DNA of 64,000 nucleotides from the NCBI RefSeq assembly GCF_014196845.1, contig NZ_JACIEM010000003.1:310001-374000 (forward strand), written 5' to 3'. Positions 1 to 7,671 of the stretch are shown here, piece by piece. Both the position numbers and the translations under genes were made by a program. The DNA is from Aurantimonas endophytica. Its GTDB lineage: Bacteria > Pseudomonadota > Alphaproteobacteria > Rhizobiales > Rhizobiaceae. Each line of letters opens with the position of its first letter. The stretch's first letter is position 1. The notes under the pieces were generated by a model. That model was not told where the DNA came from and did not search any database. It worked only from the letters and a program-made list of their open reading frames with translations.

Positions 1-2
1 GA

Positions 3-548
3 AGCCCTAACAACAACCCGCTGTCGCGCATGCTGGCCCGCCAGGCCCTGCAGCTGCTCGGCGCCCATATCGAGACCGTTGTCGCGAACCCCGCCGATCT
101 CGACGCCCGCCAGGCGATGCTGCTCGGCTCGATGCTTGCCGGCCAGGCCTTCGCCAATTCGCCGGTCGCCGCCGTCCATGCGCTGGCCTATCCGATCGGC
201 GGACGGTTCCACGTGCCGCACGGCCTCTCCAACGCCCTCGTCCTGCCGCATGTGCTGCGCTTCAACGCGCCCGAGGCGGCTCACCTCTATGCCGAGATCG
301 CCGCCGACGCCTTCCCGGTGCTGGCGGACGAGCCGGGCACGCAGGGCCGCTGCGCCGCCTTCATCGAGGCGCTGACCGGCCTGTCGCAGCGCCTCGGCCT
401 GCCGCAGCGCCTGCGCGATGTCGGCATCGGCGAAGCCGACCTGCCCGCCATGGCGGCGGACGCGATGCTGCAGCAGCGCCTCCTGGTCAACAATCCGCGC
501 ACCGTCCGCGAGGCCGATGCGCTGGCGATCTATCGCGCCGCCTGGTGA
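3..548 (+). CDS. Iron-containing alcohol dehydrogenase, C-terminal part (cut by window start)
   Basis: This is the C-terminal half of a group III (Fe-dependent) alcohol dehydrogenase, a cytoplasmic NAD(P)-linked oxidoreductase. The frame is already open at the window edge, so the real start lies outside. Two histidines 14 residues apart, in AVHALAYPIGG and VPHGLSNAL, match the last two iron ligands of the family. The following LPHVLRFN is also typical. It ends 3 bases before the convergent thiolase gene. Maleylacetate reductases belong to the same superfamily, which would suit the neighbouring 3-oxoadipyl-CoA thiolase, but the GRFHVPHGLSNA motif resembles general alcohol dehydrogenases more. 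The substrate cannot be assigned from this fragment. Confidence 0.85.
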   Translation, partial: SPNNNPLSRMLARQALQLLGAHIETVVANPADLDARQAMLLGSMLAGQAFANSPVAAVHALAYPIGGRFHVPHGLSNALVLPHVLRFNAPEAAHLYAEIAADAFPVLADEPGTQGRCAAFIEALTGLSQRLGLPQRLRDVGIGEADLPAMAADAMLQQRLLVNNPRTVREADALAIYRAAW

Positions 549-551
549 GGC

Positions 552-1760
552 TCAAGCCCGCGCCAGCGCGATGGCGATGCCCTGGCCGACGCCGATGCAC
601 ATCGTCGCCAGCGCCAGCTGGCCGTCCCGCTCGGTAAGCTCCAGCGCCGCCGTCCCGGTGATGCGCGCACCCGAAGCGCCGAGCGGATGGCCGAGCGCGA
701 TCGCCCCGCCATTGGCGTTGACATGCACCGCCGCCGGGTCGAGCCCCAGCTCCCGCAGCACCGCGATGGCCTGGCTGGCGAAGGCCTCGTTGAGCTCGAC
801 CACGTCGAAATCGCCGGGCGCGATGCCGAGCCGCGCGCAGAGCTTCTGCGTCGCTGGCGCCGGCCCCATGCCCATGATCCGCGGCGGCACCCCGGCCGTC
901 GCGCCGCCGAGGATGCGGGCAATCGGCGTCAGGCCATGGCGCAGCACCGCCGCCTCGGAGGCGACGATCAGCGCCGCCGCGCCATCGTTGACGCCGGAGG
1001 CGTTGCCCGCCGTCACGGTGCCGCCCTCCTTGCGGAACGGCGTCGGCAGCTTCGCCAGCTTCTCCACCGTGGTGTCGCTGCGCGGGTGCTCGTCTTCTTC
1101 GACGACGACCGGCTCGCCCTTCTTCTGGGCGATCGCGACGGGGACGATCTCGCGCGCCAGCCGGCCGGATTTCTGCGCCGCCACCGCCCGCTGCTGCGAG
1201 CGCGCCGCGAACGCGTCCTGGTCGGCGCGCGAAATGTGATAGTCGGCGGCGACGTTCTCGCCGGTCTCGGGCATCGAATCGACGCCGTATTGCGCCTTCA
1301 TCAGCGGATTGACGAAGCGCCAGCCGATCGTCGTGTCGTAGATCGCGGCGTGGCGCGAGAAGGCCGTCTCGGCCTTCGGCAGGACGAAGGGCGCCCGCGA
1401 CATCGACTCCACCCCGCCGGCGATCGCCAGCTCGATTTCGCCCGCCCGGATCGCCCGCGCCGCGGTCACCAAGGCGTCCATCCCCGAGCCGCAGAGCCGG
1501 TTGAGCGTCACGCCCGGCACGTTGTCCGGCAGGCCGGCCAGGAGCAGCGCCATGCGCGCGACGTTGCGGTTGTCCTCGCCCGCCTGGTTGGCGCAGCCGT
1601 AGAAGACCTCGTCCAGCTCCGCCCAGTCGACGCCCTCGTTGCGCTCCATCAGCGCCCGGATCGGCACCGCGCCGAGATCGTCGGCCCGCACGCCGGACAG
1701 CGCCCCGCCGAAGCGGCCGATCGGCGTGCGGATGAAGTCGCAGATGAAGGCTTCGGCCAT
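552..1760 (-). CDS. pcaF: Thiolase, probably 3-oxoadipyl-CoA thiolase
   Basis: This is a 402-residue type II thiolase, expected to cleave 3-oxoadipyl-CoA to succinyl-CoA and acetyl-CoA in the last step of the beta-ketoadipate pathway. The nucleophilic Cys90 lies in NRLCGSGMDA, His358 in GHPLGASG, and Cys388 in MCIGVGQG near the C terminus. The length and the opening FICDFIRTPIGRFGG are those of PcaF proteins rather than biosynthetic PhbA. The start at 1760 was chosen because a GGGGAGA ribosome site lies just upstream and because in-frame codons further upstream encode no conserved sequence. No other aromatic-degradation gene is visible, so an acetyl-CoA acetyltransferase role cannot be excluded. 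Confidence 0.85.
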   Translation of the reverse strand: MAEAFICDFIRTPIGRFGGALSGVRADDLGAVPIRALMERNEGVDWAELDEVFYGCANQAGEDNRNVARMALLLAGLPDNVPGVTLNRLCGSGMDALVTAARAIRAGEIELAIAGGVESMSRAPFVLPKAETAFSRHAAIYDTTIGWRFVNPLMKAQYGVDSMPETGENVAADYHISRADQDAFAARSQQRAVAAQKSGRLAREIVPVAIAQKKGEPVVVEEDEHPRSDTTVEKLAKLPTPFRKEGGTVTAGNASGVNDGAAALIVASEAAVLRHGLTPIARILGGATAGVPPRIMGMGPAPATQKLCARLGIAPGDFDVVELNEAFASQAIAVLRELGLDPAAVHVNANGGAIALGHPLGASGARITGTAALELTERDGQLALATMCIGVGQGIAIALARA

Positions 1761-1834
1761 GCAACTGTCTCCCCTCGGATGATCCTGCTCATGCCGCCGC
1801 TTGCTACAGGACGTAGGTGGACCCACCGACGGCG

Positions 1835-2800
1835 TCAGGCCGCGTTGGCGGCTGCCCCGTCCGCCGCCGCAGCCGCCTCGTCACGTTTGGCGCGCTCCTC
1901 CGCGACGTGCCAGAGCCGGCTTATGCGCTGTTCGGCCGCCGATGCATCCTCGGCGAAGAGACGCTGCGCCGCGTCGAGGCTGGCCTGGCGCAATTCCGCC
2001 TGGCGCCGTTCCATCAGCGTCAGCACCACCGCCTGCCCGTCGCGCGAGCCGAAGGCTTCCGGCGCCGCTTCCATCTCCGCCCGCAGCACCGCGTAGTCGT
2101 GGTCGAGCCCGAGATCCTCGCCGAGCCCCTTCGCCGCCTCCTCCAGCGGCGCCATCGCCTCCGGCCAGAGCGGCCCCAGCAGCCTGAGATGCATCGAATG
2201 GTATTTGGCGCGCTTGCGCAGGTCGTGGAACACCGCGGCGTCGCCCGTCTTGCGAGCCTGCCGGATCTCGTCCCGCGCCTGACCGGCAATGCGGGCAAAG
2301 CCGCTGGCGACGATGGCGGCGGCATTGCCGGCCTTGTTCTTCTTGCCCACGGCGAATGCGTCGAGCCGGCTGCGCGCCTCGGCCAGGCTGCGCAGCGTCG
2401 CCTCGATGGCGGGCGCAAGATCGGCGCCGGCAGCCGCATCGCGCTGCGCGATCAGATGCTGCCGGATCGGCTCGAATGCCTCGATCGCCATCTCGTCCTG
2501 GTAGTGGGCCTGCAGCGCGTCGAGCGACTCGACCAGCGCCGCCCGGTCCCGCACGCCCGACAGCGCCCGGGCCATGTCCCGGAAGCGCGCATTCTCCTCG
2601 GCGTAGAATTTCGGCCGCGCGTCGCGCACCAGCCGGATCAGCCCGCGCAGCTTCTTCAGCCGCTTTCGAACGTCGTGCACCGCCTCGTGCCGGTCGCCCT
2701 TCTCGTCGGCGAGCTCGCGCTCGGCCTTGCGCATCTGCTCCCCCGCGATCCGACGAAACTCGGCATCGAGCGGGGCAGCGGGATCAAATTGATAGGCCAT
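1835..2800 (-). CDS. CHAD domain-containing protein
   Basis: This 321-residue protein consists mainly of a CHAD domain, a duplicated four-helix bundle with conserved basic and histidine residues that binds polyphosphate. The first signature, VHDVRKRLKKLR, is near residues 41-52. The second half repeats it as FHDLRKRAKYHS around residue 185. No signal peptide or membrane segment is seen, so it is probably cytoplasmic or polyphosphate-granule associated. It lies just downstream of a separate CYTH-domain gene on the same strand. CHAD and CYTH often occur together or fused, which supports a shared role in polyphosphate or triphosphate metabolism. The exact function is unknown. Confidence 0.85.
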   Translation of the reverse strand: MAYQFDPAAPLDAEFRRIAGEQMRKAERELADEKGDRHEAVHDVRKRLKKLRGLIRLVRDARPKFYAEENARFRDMARALSGVRDRAALVESLDALQAHYQDEMAIEAFEPIRQHLIAQRDAAAGADLAPAIEATLRSLAEARSRLDAFAVGKKNKAGNAAAIVASGFARIAGQARDEIRQARKTGDAAVFHDLRKRAKYHSMHLRLLGPLWPEAMAPLEEAAKGLGEDLGLDHDYAVLRAEMEAAPEAFGSRDGQAVVLTLMERRQAELRQASLDAAQRLFAEDASAAEQRISRLWHVAEERAKRDEAAAAADGAAANAA

Positions 2801-2884
2801 GCGTCATCGTCCTTCTGGTGGCCGGAAAGGTATCGGGCGGAAAATGGCGGCGGCAAGGCCGGCGCAGGCGGACTCTCGCCCGCG

Positions 2885-3352
2885 TCAGTCGGCGTCCGGC
2901 AGGCCACCCAGCGCCAGGCGGGCGTTGAGATAGCGCGGGTCGCCGGTGACCTCGCGGCCGAGAAACGCTGGCAATGGCGGCTGGTCCCCGATGTCCTGCA
3001 GTTCGATCTCGGCGAGCACCAGCCCCGCCAGATCCCCCTCGAACTCGTCGACTTCGACCCGCCACGCGCCCAGCGGCACGATATGGCGGGTCTTTTCGAC
3101 GAGATTGCCGATGCGGCTTTCGCGCAGCGCTTCGGCGTCCTCCAGCGGGATGTCGTATTCGAACTCGCCGCGATCGGCGCCGCTGCCGGTCTTAATGGTC
3201 AGCTTCGCGCTCGCCTCGTCCCTGATGCGCACGCGCACCGAAGCGTCGGGGCGCGTGAACAGGTAGAACTGGGCAAGCCGCAGGGTCTCGGTGACCTCGC
3301 CGCGCCAGTCGTCATTCGCTACCCGGAACTTTCGCTCGATCTCGCGTGCCAT
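2885..3352 (-). CDS. CYTH domain protein (putative inorganic triphosphatase)
   Basis: This is a 155-residue single-domain CYTH (triphosphate tunnel metalloenzyme) protein. The diagnostic ExExK motif is at residues 4-8 (EIERK). Alternating charged beta strands such as VRVRIRDE and LTIKTG follow, as expected for the eight-stranded tunnel. Family members hydrolyse inorganic triphosphate or make cAMP; short bacterial forms like this are usually triphosphatases. The start is placed at the ATG at 3352 because an upstream GTG at 3391 would add 13 residues ahead of the normally N-terminal ExExK motif. It is followed by the CHAD gene on the same strand, with about 85 bases between them. Confidence 0.85.
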   Translation of the reverse strand: MAREIERKFRVANDDWRGEVTETLRLAQFYLFTRPDASVRVRIRDEASAKLTIKTGSGADRGEFEYDIPLEDAEALRESRIGNLVEKTRHIVPLGAWRVEVDEFEGDLAGLVLAEIELQDIGDQPPLPAFLGREVTGDPRYLNARLALGGLPDAD

Positions 3353-3397
3353 GTCCGAAGAAACTCCATCAGCGGGCGTTGCCGCGTCCACTCTTCC

Positions 3398-4243
3398 TCA
3401 GGCGCCGGCACGTCTTTCCGCTATGCGCGTGCGCCATGTCGTGGCGATGAACGCGCCGATGAACACGACGGTCATCAGCAGCACGATGGTCGGCGCCGGG
3501 GCGCTGTCGATGAAGAAGCTGAGATAGACGCCGGCAAGCGAGGCGCCGGCGGCCACCAGCGTCGCCACGAACAGCATCGCCCCGAACGAGCGGGTGAGCA
3601 GGAAGGCGATCGCGCCGGGCGCGATCAGCAGCGCGATGGCGAGGATGATGCCCACCGCCTTCAGCGCCCCGACGATGGTCAGCGACAAGAGGCAGAGCAG
3701 CCCGTAGTGGATGACCCGCACCGGCAGGCCGACGGCCTTCGCCTGCGCCGGGTCGAAGGCGTGCAGCAGGAGGTCGCGCCATTTGAGAAGGATGACGCCG
3801 GCGACCACGAGCGCGATGGCGCCGCTCTCGGCGATGTCCGCCCAGCCGACGCCCAGCATGTCGCCGAACAATATGTGGTCGAGATGCACGTCGGTCTGGA
3901 TCTGCGTGTAGAGCACCAGCCCCAGCGCGAACATGCCGGAGAACACCACCCCCATCACCGTGTCCTGCTTGATCCGGCTGTTCTCCTGCAGGAAGCCGGT
4001 GGCGAGCGCGCAGGTCATGCCGGCGACGAAGGCGCCGATGGCGAGCGGAATGCCGACGATATAGGCGATCACCACGCCCGGCAGCACCGCATGGCTGATC
4101 GCGTCGCCCATCAGCGACCAGCCCTTCAGCACCAGGAAGCAGGAGAGCAGCGCCGCCGGCACCGCGACCAGCACGGAAATGATCAGCGCGTTCTGCATGA
4201 AGGGAAATTGCAGCGGCAAGAGCGCCGTCTCGAAAAAGCTCAT
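3398..4243 (-). CDS. sitD: Manganese/iron ABC transporter permease SitD
   Basis: This is a 281-residue multi-spanning ABC-3 family permease, the last gene of a four-gene metal importer. Hydrophobic segments run through most of its length, and the family motifs LKGWSLMGDAISHAVLPG near the N terminus and LLIAPGAIAFLLT near residue 220 are present. ABC-3 permeases form the membrane channel for Mn2+, Fe2+ or Zn2+ taken up from a periplasmic binding protein. Its ATG overlaps the stop of sitC by four bases (ATGA), so translation is probably coupled. The two permeases are paralogues and presumably form a heterodimer. The Sit rather than Znu assignment rests on the four-gene order and the operator upstream of sitA. 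Confidence 0.9.
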   Translation of the reverse strand: MSFFETALLPLQFPFMQNALIISVLVAVPAALLSCFLVLKGWSLMGDAISHAVLPGVVIAYIVGIPLAIGAFVAGMTCALATGFLQENSRIKQDTVMGVVFSGMFALGLVLYTQIQTDVHLDHILFGDMLGVGWADIAESGAIALVVAGVILLKWRDLLLHAFDPAQAKAVGLPVRVIHYGLLCLLSLTIVGALKAVGIILAIALLIAPGAIAFLLTRSFGAMLFVATLVAAGASLAGVYLSFFIDSAPAPTIVLLMTVVFIGAFIATTWRTRIAERRAGA

Positions 4244-5100
4244 GCCGGCGTCTCCAGCGCCTCGGCCCGCCGGCGCCGGGCGGCCAGCATGCCGTGCTTC
4301 GGCGCGAAGACGAAGGTGACGAGGAAGATCGACGTCATCAGCACGACGATGATGCCGCCGGTCGCGCCGTCGAGGAAGAAGCTGGCATAGGCGCCGACGA
4401 AGCTGGTGATGGCGCCGATGGCGACGCTGATCAGGATCAGCCGCGGGAAGCGGTCGGTCAAAAGATACGCGGTGGCGCCAGGCGTCACCACCATGGCGAT
4501 GACCAGGAACGCCCCCACCGTCTGCAGCGCCGCCACGGTCGAGGCGCTGAGCAGGGTGAAGAACACGATCTTCAGGAGCGCAGGGTTGAGGCCGATCGAG
4601 CGGGCATGGTTCTCGTCGAAGAAGGTCACCATCAAATCCTTCCATTTCAGCCCGAGCACCGCCAGCGAGACGAAGCCGATGATCGCCAGCTGCAGCGTGT
4701 CCGAAGGCGTGATGGCGAGGATGTTGCCGAGCACGATCGTCTGGATGTTCACCGAGGCGGGCGACAGCGATACCATGAACAGGCCGAGGCCGAAGAACGA
4801 GGTGAAGATCAGGCCGATGATCGTATCCTCCTTCAGCCGCGTGCGCTGGTTGAGGAACAGCATGGCGCCGGCCGCCAGCCCCCCGGAGAGGAAGGCGCCG
4901 AGCGCGAAGGGCAGGCCCAGCATGTAGGCGCCGGCAACGCCCGGCACGATGGCGTGGCTGAGCGCGTCGCCGATCAGCGACCAGCCCTTCAGCATCAGAT
5001 AGGCCGAGAGGAAGGCGCAGACCGCCCCGACCAGCGCCGAGACCCACATGGCGTTGACCATGTAGCCGTAGCCGAAGGGCTCGAGCAGCGTGTCGATCAC
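4240..5100 (-). CDS. sitC: Manganese/iron ABC transporter permease SitC
   Basis: This is a 286-residue ABC-3 integral membrane permease with about eight hydrophobic helices. It carries the family signatures [18 protein letters not shown] (residues about 38-55) and [15 protein letters not shown] in the C-terminal half. It should pair with SitD to form the inner-membrane path for Mn2+/Fe2+. The start overlaps the sitB stop by four bases and its stop overlaps the sitD start by four bases, so the operon is tightly coupled. The C terminus is a short basic tail ([11 protein letters not shown]) facing the cytoplasm. Confidence 0.9.
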   Translation of the reverse strand: MIDTLLEPFGYGYMVNAMWVSALVGAVCAFLSAYLMLKGWSLIGDALSHAIVPGVAGAYMLGLPFALGAFLSGGLAAGAMLFLNQRTRLKEDTIIGLIFTSFFGLGLFMVSLSPASVNIQTIVLGNILAITPSDTLQLAIIGFVSLAVLGLKWKDLMVTFFDENHARSIGLNPALLKIVFFTLLSASTVAALQTVGAFLVIAMVVTPGATAYLLTDRFPRLILISVAIGAITSFVGAYASFFLDGATGGIIVVLMTSIFLVTFVFAPKHGMLAARRRRAEALETPA

Positions 5101-5999
5101 GGCGCAGTCTTCCCGGGGTCCGGCGCATCGGCGCCGTAGAGGACGAACGGCCGCTCGTCGTCGGAGAGGACGCCCACCGGCCCGCGACCGCCGCCATCGG
5201 GCGCCTCGAAAGCGAAATGGCGCAGAACCCCGCCGAAGGCGCGCTCGAGATTGGCCTGGGTGAAGATCTCCGGCGTCGGCCCGTAGGCGAGCACCGTGCC
5301 CTTGAGCAGGATCGTGCGGTCGCAGAATTCCGGCACGCTGCCGAGATTATGCGTCGAGACCAGCATCACCCGGCCCTCTTCCCGCAAGTCCCGCAGCAGC
5401 TTGACGATGGCGTCCTCGGTCTTGACGTCGACGCCGGTGAACGGTTCGTCGAGCAGGATCACCCGACCGTCCTGGGCCAGCGCCCGCGCCAGGAACACCC
5501 GCTTGCGCTGGCCGCCCGAGAGCTCGCCGATCTGGCGCTTGCGGTAGTCCGCCATGCCGACGCGGGCGAGCGCCGTGTCGACGGCGGCCTTGTCGATGGC
5601 CGAGGGAATGCGGAGGAAATTCATGTGGCCGTAGCGGCCCATCATCACCACGTCCTCGACCAGCACCGGAAAGCTCCAGTCGACTTCCTCGGCCTGCGGC
5701 ACATAGGCGACGAGGCCCTGCTTGAGCGCGTCGCGCACCGGCAGGCCGAGCACGCGGATCTCGCCTTTGGCGACGCGGACGAAGCCCATGATCGCCTTGA
5801 ACAGGGTGGACTTGCCGCTGCCATTGACGCCGACGAGCGCCGCGATCGTGCCGGTCGGGATCGCGAAGCTCGCATCCCGCAAGGCCGTCTGGCCGTTGCG
5901 GTAGGTGACCGTCGCGTCGGTGACGCGGATGCCGGCGCCCGCTTCCGCCCGGGCGGCTTCGTGGAGGTCGGGCGCCAGCTCGTTCATCGGGAAAGACAT
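5097..5999 (-). CDS. sitB: Manganese/iron ABC transporter ATP-binding protein SitB
   Basis: This is a 300-residue ABC ATPase. The Walker A motif is GVNGSGKST, the ABC signature is LSGGQRKRV, and Walker B is VILLDEPF followed by the switch His in STHN. It energises metal import through SitC/SitD on the cytoplasmic face of the inner membrane. The ATG at 5999 overlaps the 3' end of sitA by 16 bases. A second ATG four codons later (MNELAP) is an alternative start. The extension after about residue 250 is variable and carries no recognisable domain. Confidence 0.92.
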   Translation of the reverse strand: MSFPMNELAPDLHEAARAEAGAGIRVTDATVTYRNGQTALRDASFAIPTGTIAALVGVNGSGKSTLFKAIMGFVRVAKGEIRVLGLPVRDALKQGLVAYVPQAEEVDWSFPVLVEDVVMMGRYGHMNFLRIPSAIDKAAVDTALARVGMADYRKRQIGELSGGQRKRVFLARALAQDGRVILLDEPFTGVDVKTEDAIVKLLRDLREEGRVMLVSTHNLGSVPEFCDRTILLKGTVLAYGPTPEIFTQANLERAFGGVLRHFAFEAPDGGGRGPVGVLSDDERPFVLYGADAPDPGKTAP

Positions 6000-6874
6000 G
6001 CGGCGATGGTCTCTGCCGTCACGCGGAGCAGGTCGAGATAGGTCGGCACCGGCCCGTCCGCCTCGCTCAGCGAATCGACATAGAGGACGCCGCCATAGGT
6101 CGCGCCGGTCTCGCGCGCCACCTGTTCGGCGGGATCCGGTGAGATCGTGCTTTCGGAGAAGATGCAGCCGATGTCGTTGGCGCGCATCGTGTCGATCACC
6201 TGGCGCACCTGCTGGGGCGTTCCCTGCGCATCGGCATTGATCGGCCAGAGGAACAGCTCCTTCAGCCCGAAATCGCGGGCGAGATAGCTGAACGCGCCTT
6301 CGCTCGTCACCAGCCAGCGTTTCTCCTCGGGGATGGCCGCAAGCGCCACCCGGATCGGCTCCAGCGCCGAGGCGATCTCGGCCTTGTAGGCTTCGGCATT
6401 CTCCGAATAGACCAGCGCGTTGTCCGGGTCGGCCGCGCCGAAGGCCTCGGCGATATTGTCGATATAGATGTTCGCGGCCTCGCCCGACATCCAGGCATGC
6501 GGGTTGGGCTTGCCCTCGTAGGGGCCGGCGGCGATGCCCATCGGCACGACGCCGTCCGACACGACGATGCTCGGCACGTCCGAGAGATTCTGGAAGAACC
6601 GCTCGAACCAGAGCTCGAGATTGAGCCCGTTCCACAGGATCAGCTGCGCGTCCTGCGCCTTCAATATGTCGCGCGGCGTCGGCTGGTAGTTGTGGATCTC
6701 GGCGCCGGGGCGCGTGATCGATTCCACCACCGCCGCGTCGCCGGCGACGTTGCGCGCCATGTCGGCGATCACCGTGAAGGTGGTCACCACCTTGAGCTTT
6801 TCCTGCGCCGCCGCGGGCCCCGCAAGAAGGCCGGCGGCCACGAGAAGGGCGATGGTCCACCGGACGCTGCGCAT
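5984..6874 (-). CDS. sitA: Periplasmic Mn/Fe-binding protein SitA
   Basis: This is a 296-residue cluster A-I (PsaA/SitA/ZnuA class) binding protein that delivers metal to SitBCD. A Sec signal peptide covers roughly residues 1-23, ending in AAAQ. The four expected metal ligands can be placed at His61, His126, Glu192 and Asp267. A His/His/Glu/Asp set is the one used by Mn/Fe-specific members, and there is no His-rich loop of the kind seen in ZnuA. It is the first gene of sitABCD and is preceded by a promoter overlapped by a Mur/Fur-type palindrome, so repression by Mur with Mn2+ (or Fur) is likely. Confidence 0.92.
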   Translation of the reverse strand: MRSVRWTIALLVAAGLLAGPAAAQEKLKVVTTFTVIADMARNVAGDAAVVESITRPGAEIHNYQPTPRDILKAQDAQLILWNGLNLELWFERFFQNLSDVPSIVVSDGVVPMGIAAGPYEGKPNPHAWMSGEAANIYIDNIAEAFGAADPDNALVYSENAEAYKAEIASALEPIRVALAAIPEEKRWLVTSEGAFSYLARDFGLKELFLWPINADAQGTPQQVRQVIDTMRANDIGCIFSESTISPDPAEQVARETGATYGGVLYVDSLSEADGPVPTYLDLLRVTAETIAACLSR

Positions 6875-6910
6875 GGGTCTGTCGCCTCTTTGGAATGATT
6901 GCAGCTTCTC

Positions 6911-6960
6911 AGATAGACAAGCGACCGCACGGCGTCAATGCAATTGCAAATCATTCGCAA
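6911..6960 (-). promoter_or_regulatory. sitA promoter with Mur/Fur-like operator
   Basis: On the minus strand ATTGAC (6934-6939) and CTATCT (6911-6916) are separated by 17 bases, close to the rhizobial sigma-70 consensus CTTGAC-N17-CTATAT. Just upstream, 6944-6960 is a 17-base near-perfect palindrome (TTGC-N9-GCAA, with TTGC/GCAA arms and AAT/ATT inner arms). It overlaps a second perfect palindrome TGCAATTGCA at 6939-6948 that runs into the -35 box. TGCAA-rich palindromes of this kind are typical Mur or Fur sites upstream of sitA in alphaproteobacteria. The regulator gene itself is not in the window. Confidence 0.7.
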
Positions 6961-7116
6961 CAAATCGCCGTCACCCGGCGAACCGGGTTGCGTTTGCAAC
7001 GCCGCCCGCTAGACCGCCGCCCTGCCGCCTCTATCTTGCGGCACGGGACGAAAATCGGTTGGCCGTCCAGGGGATTGGCCGATCAGACCCGCTGCGGCGG
7101 GACGGGAGAATGCACC

Positions 7117-7554
7117 ATGTGGAATGCCATGAGATCGCTTTTTGCCACCGGCCGGACGGAAGCGGCCCCGGCGGCCGAATTGTCGCGCCGGCGGTTTCTC
7201 GTCGGCCTCGGCGTCGTCGGCGGCCTCGCCGTCGCCGCGCCGTCGCTCCTGCGGGCAACGCCGGCCTCCGCCGCCGAGCCGGCGCCCGGCCCGCTCGCCG
7301 AGGACGAGGACAGCTACGAGGTCGCCCAGCGCTGGGACGATCGCCGCCGCCGCCGGGATGACCGGCGCTGGGACCGGCGCGACCGGCGTCGCCGCGAAAG
7401 CCGCCGCCGCTACAGCCGCCGCGACTTCGCCCGGCGCTGCCAGCGCGACCCGGGCTTCCGCCGCAACAACCGCAATCTCTGCCGCCAGGTGATCGGCGGC
7501 CGCGGCCGTCGCGGCAGCTGCGTCAATATCGGTCCGGTCACCATCTGCGACTGA
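7117..7554 (+). CDS. Tat-exported arginine-rich small protein, function unknown
   Basis: This is a 145-residue protein I do not recognise. Residues 23-28 (SRRRFL) followed by a hydrophobic stretch and ASAA near residue 50 form a clear twin-arginine signal peptide. After a short acidic segment, residues 72-107 are extraordinarily Arg- and Asp-rich (RRRRRDDRRWDRRDRRRR and similar). The C-terminal 40 residues contain four cysteines (108, 122, 135, 144) that could make two disulphides or bind a ligand. The ATG at 7117 is favoured by GGGAGA upstream. It stands alone between divergent sitA and lepA and is followed by a strong stem-loop. Cell-envelope or polyanion binding is a guess from charge alone. 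Confidence 0.75.
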   Translation: MWNAMRSLFATGRTEAAPAAELSRRRFLVGLGVVGGLAVAAPSLLRATPASAAEPAPGPLAEDEDSYEVAQRWDDRRRRRDDRRWDRRDRRRRESRRRYSRRDFARRCQRDPGFRRNNRNLCRQVIGGRGRRGSCVNIGPVTICD

Positions 7555-7564
7555 CGAAAACCGA

Positions 7565-7590
7565 GCGGGCGGCCGGTTTCGGCCGCCCGC
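7565..7590 (+). terminator. Stem-loop after the Tat-exported protein gene
   Basis: A perfect 11-bp stem, 7565-7575 with 7580-7590, encloses a 4-base loop (GTTT). It starts 11 bases after the stop codon. No long T run follows, so it may be an inefficient or Rho-assisted terminator or a 3' stabiliser. Confidence 0.6.
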
Positions 7591-7635
7591 AACCGGCTTT
7601 CGGCGCGATCCCCGGCGCCCCGCGCAAGAAACCCT

Positions 7636-7664
7636 GCTTTCAACACCGCTAAAAATCGTTATAT
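7636..7664 (+). promoter_or_regulatory. Possible lepA promoter
   Basis: TTATAT at 7659-7664 resembles a -10 box, with a weak CTTTCA/GCTTTC element 16-17 bases upstream. If used, transcription would begin around 7671, essentially at the lepA ATG at 7672. No Shine-Dalgarno sequence is present before that ATG, which is consistent with a leaderless mRNA. The -35 match is poor. Confidence 0.3.
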
Positions 7665-7671
7665 CGCGGCC

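Noticed and set aside
3-548. Maleylacetate reductase as the identity of the first gene
   Set aside because: It would suit the adjacent PcaF-type thiolase, but the GRFHVPHGLSNA region looks like general iron alcohol dehydrogenases rather than maleylacetate reductases as I know them, and half the protein is missing.
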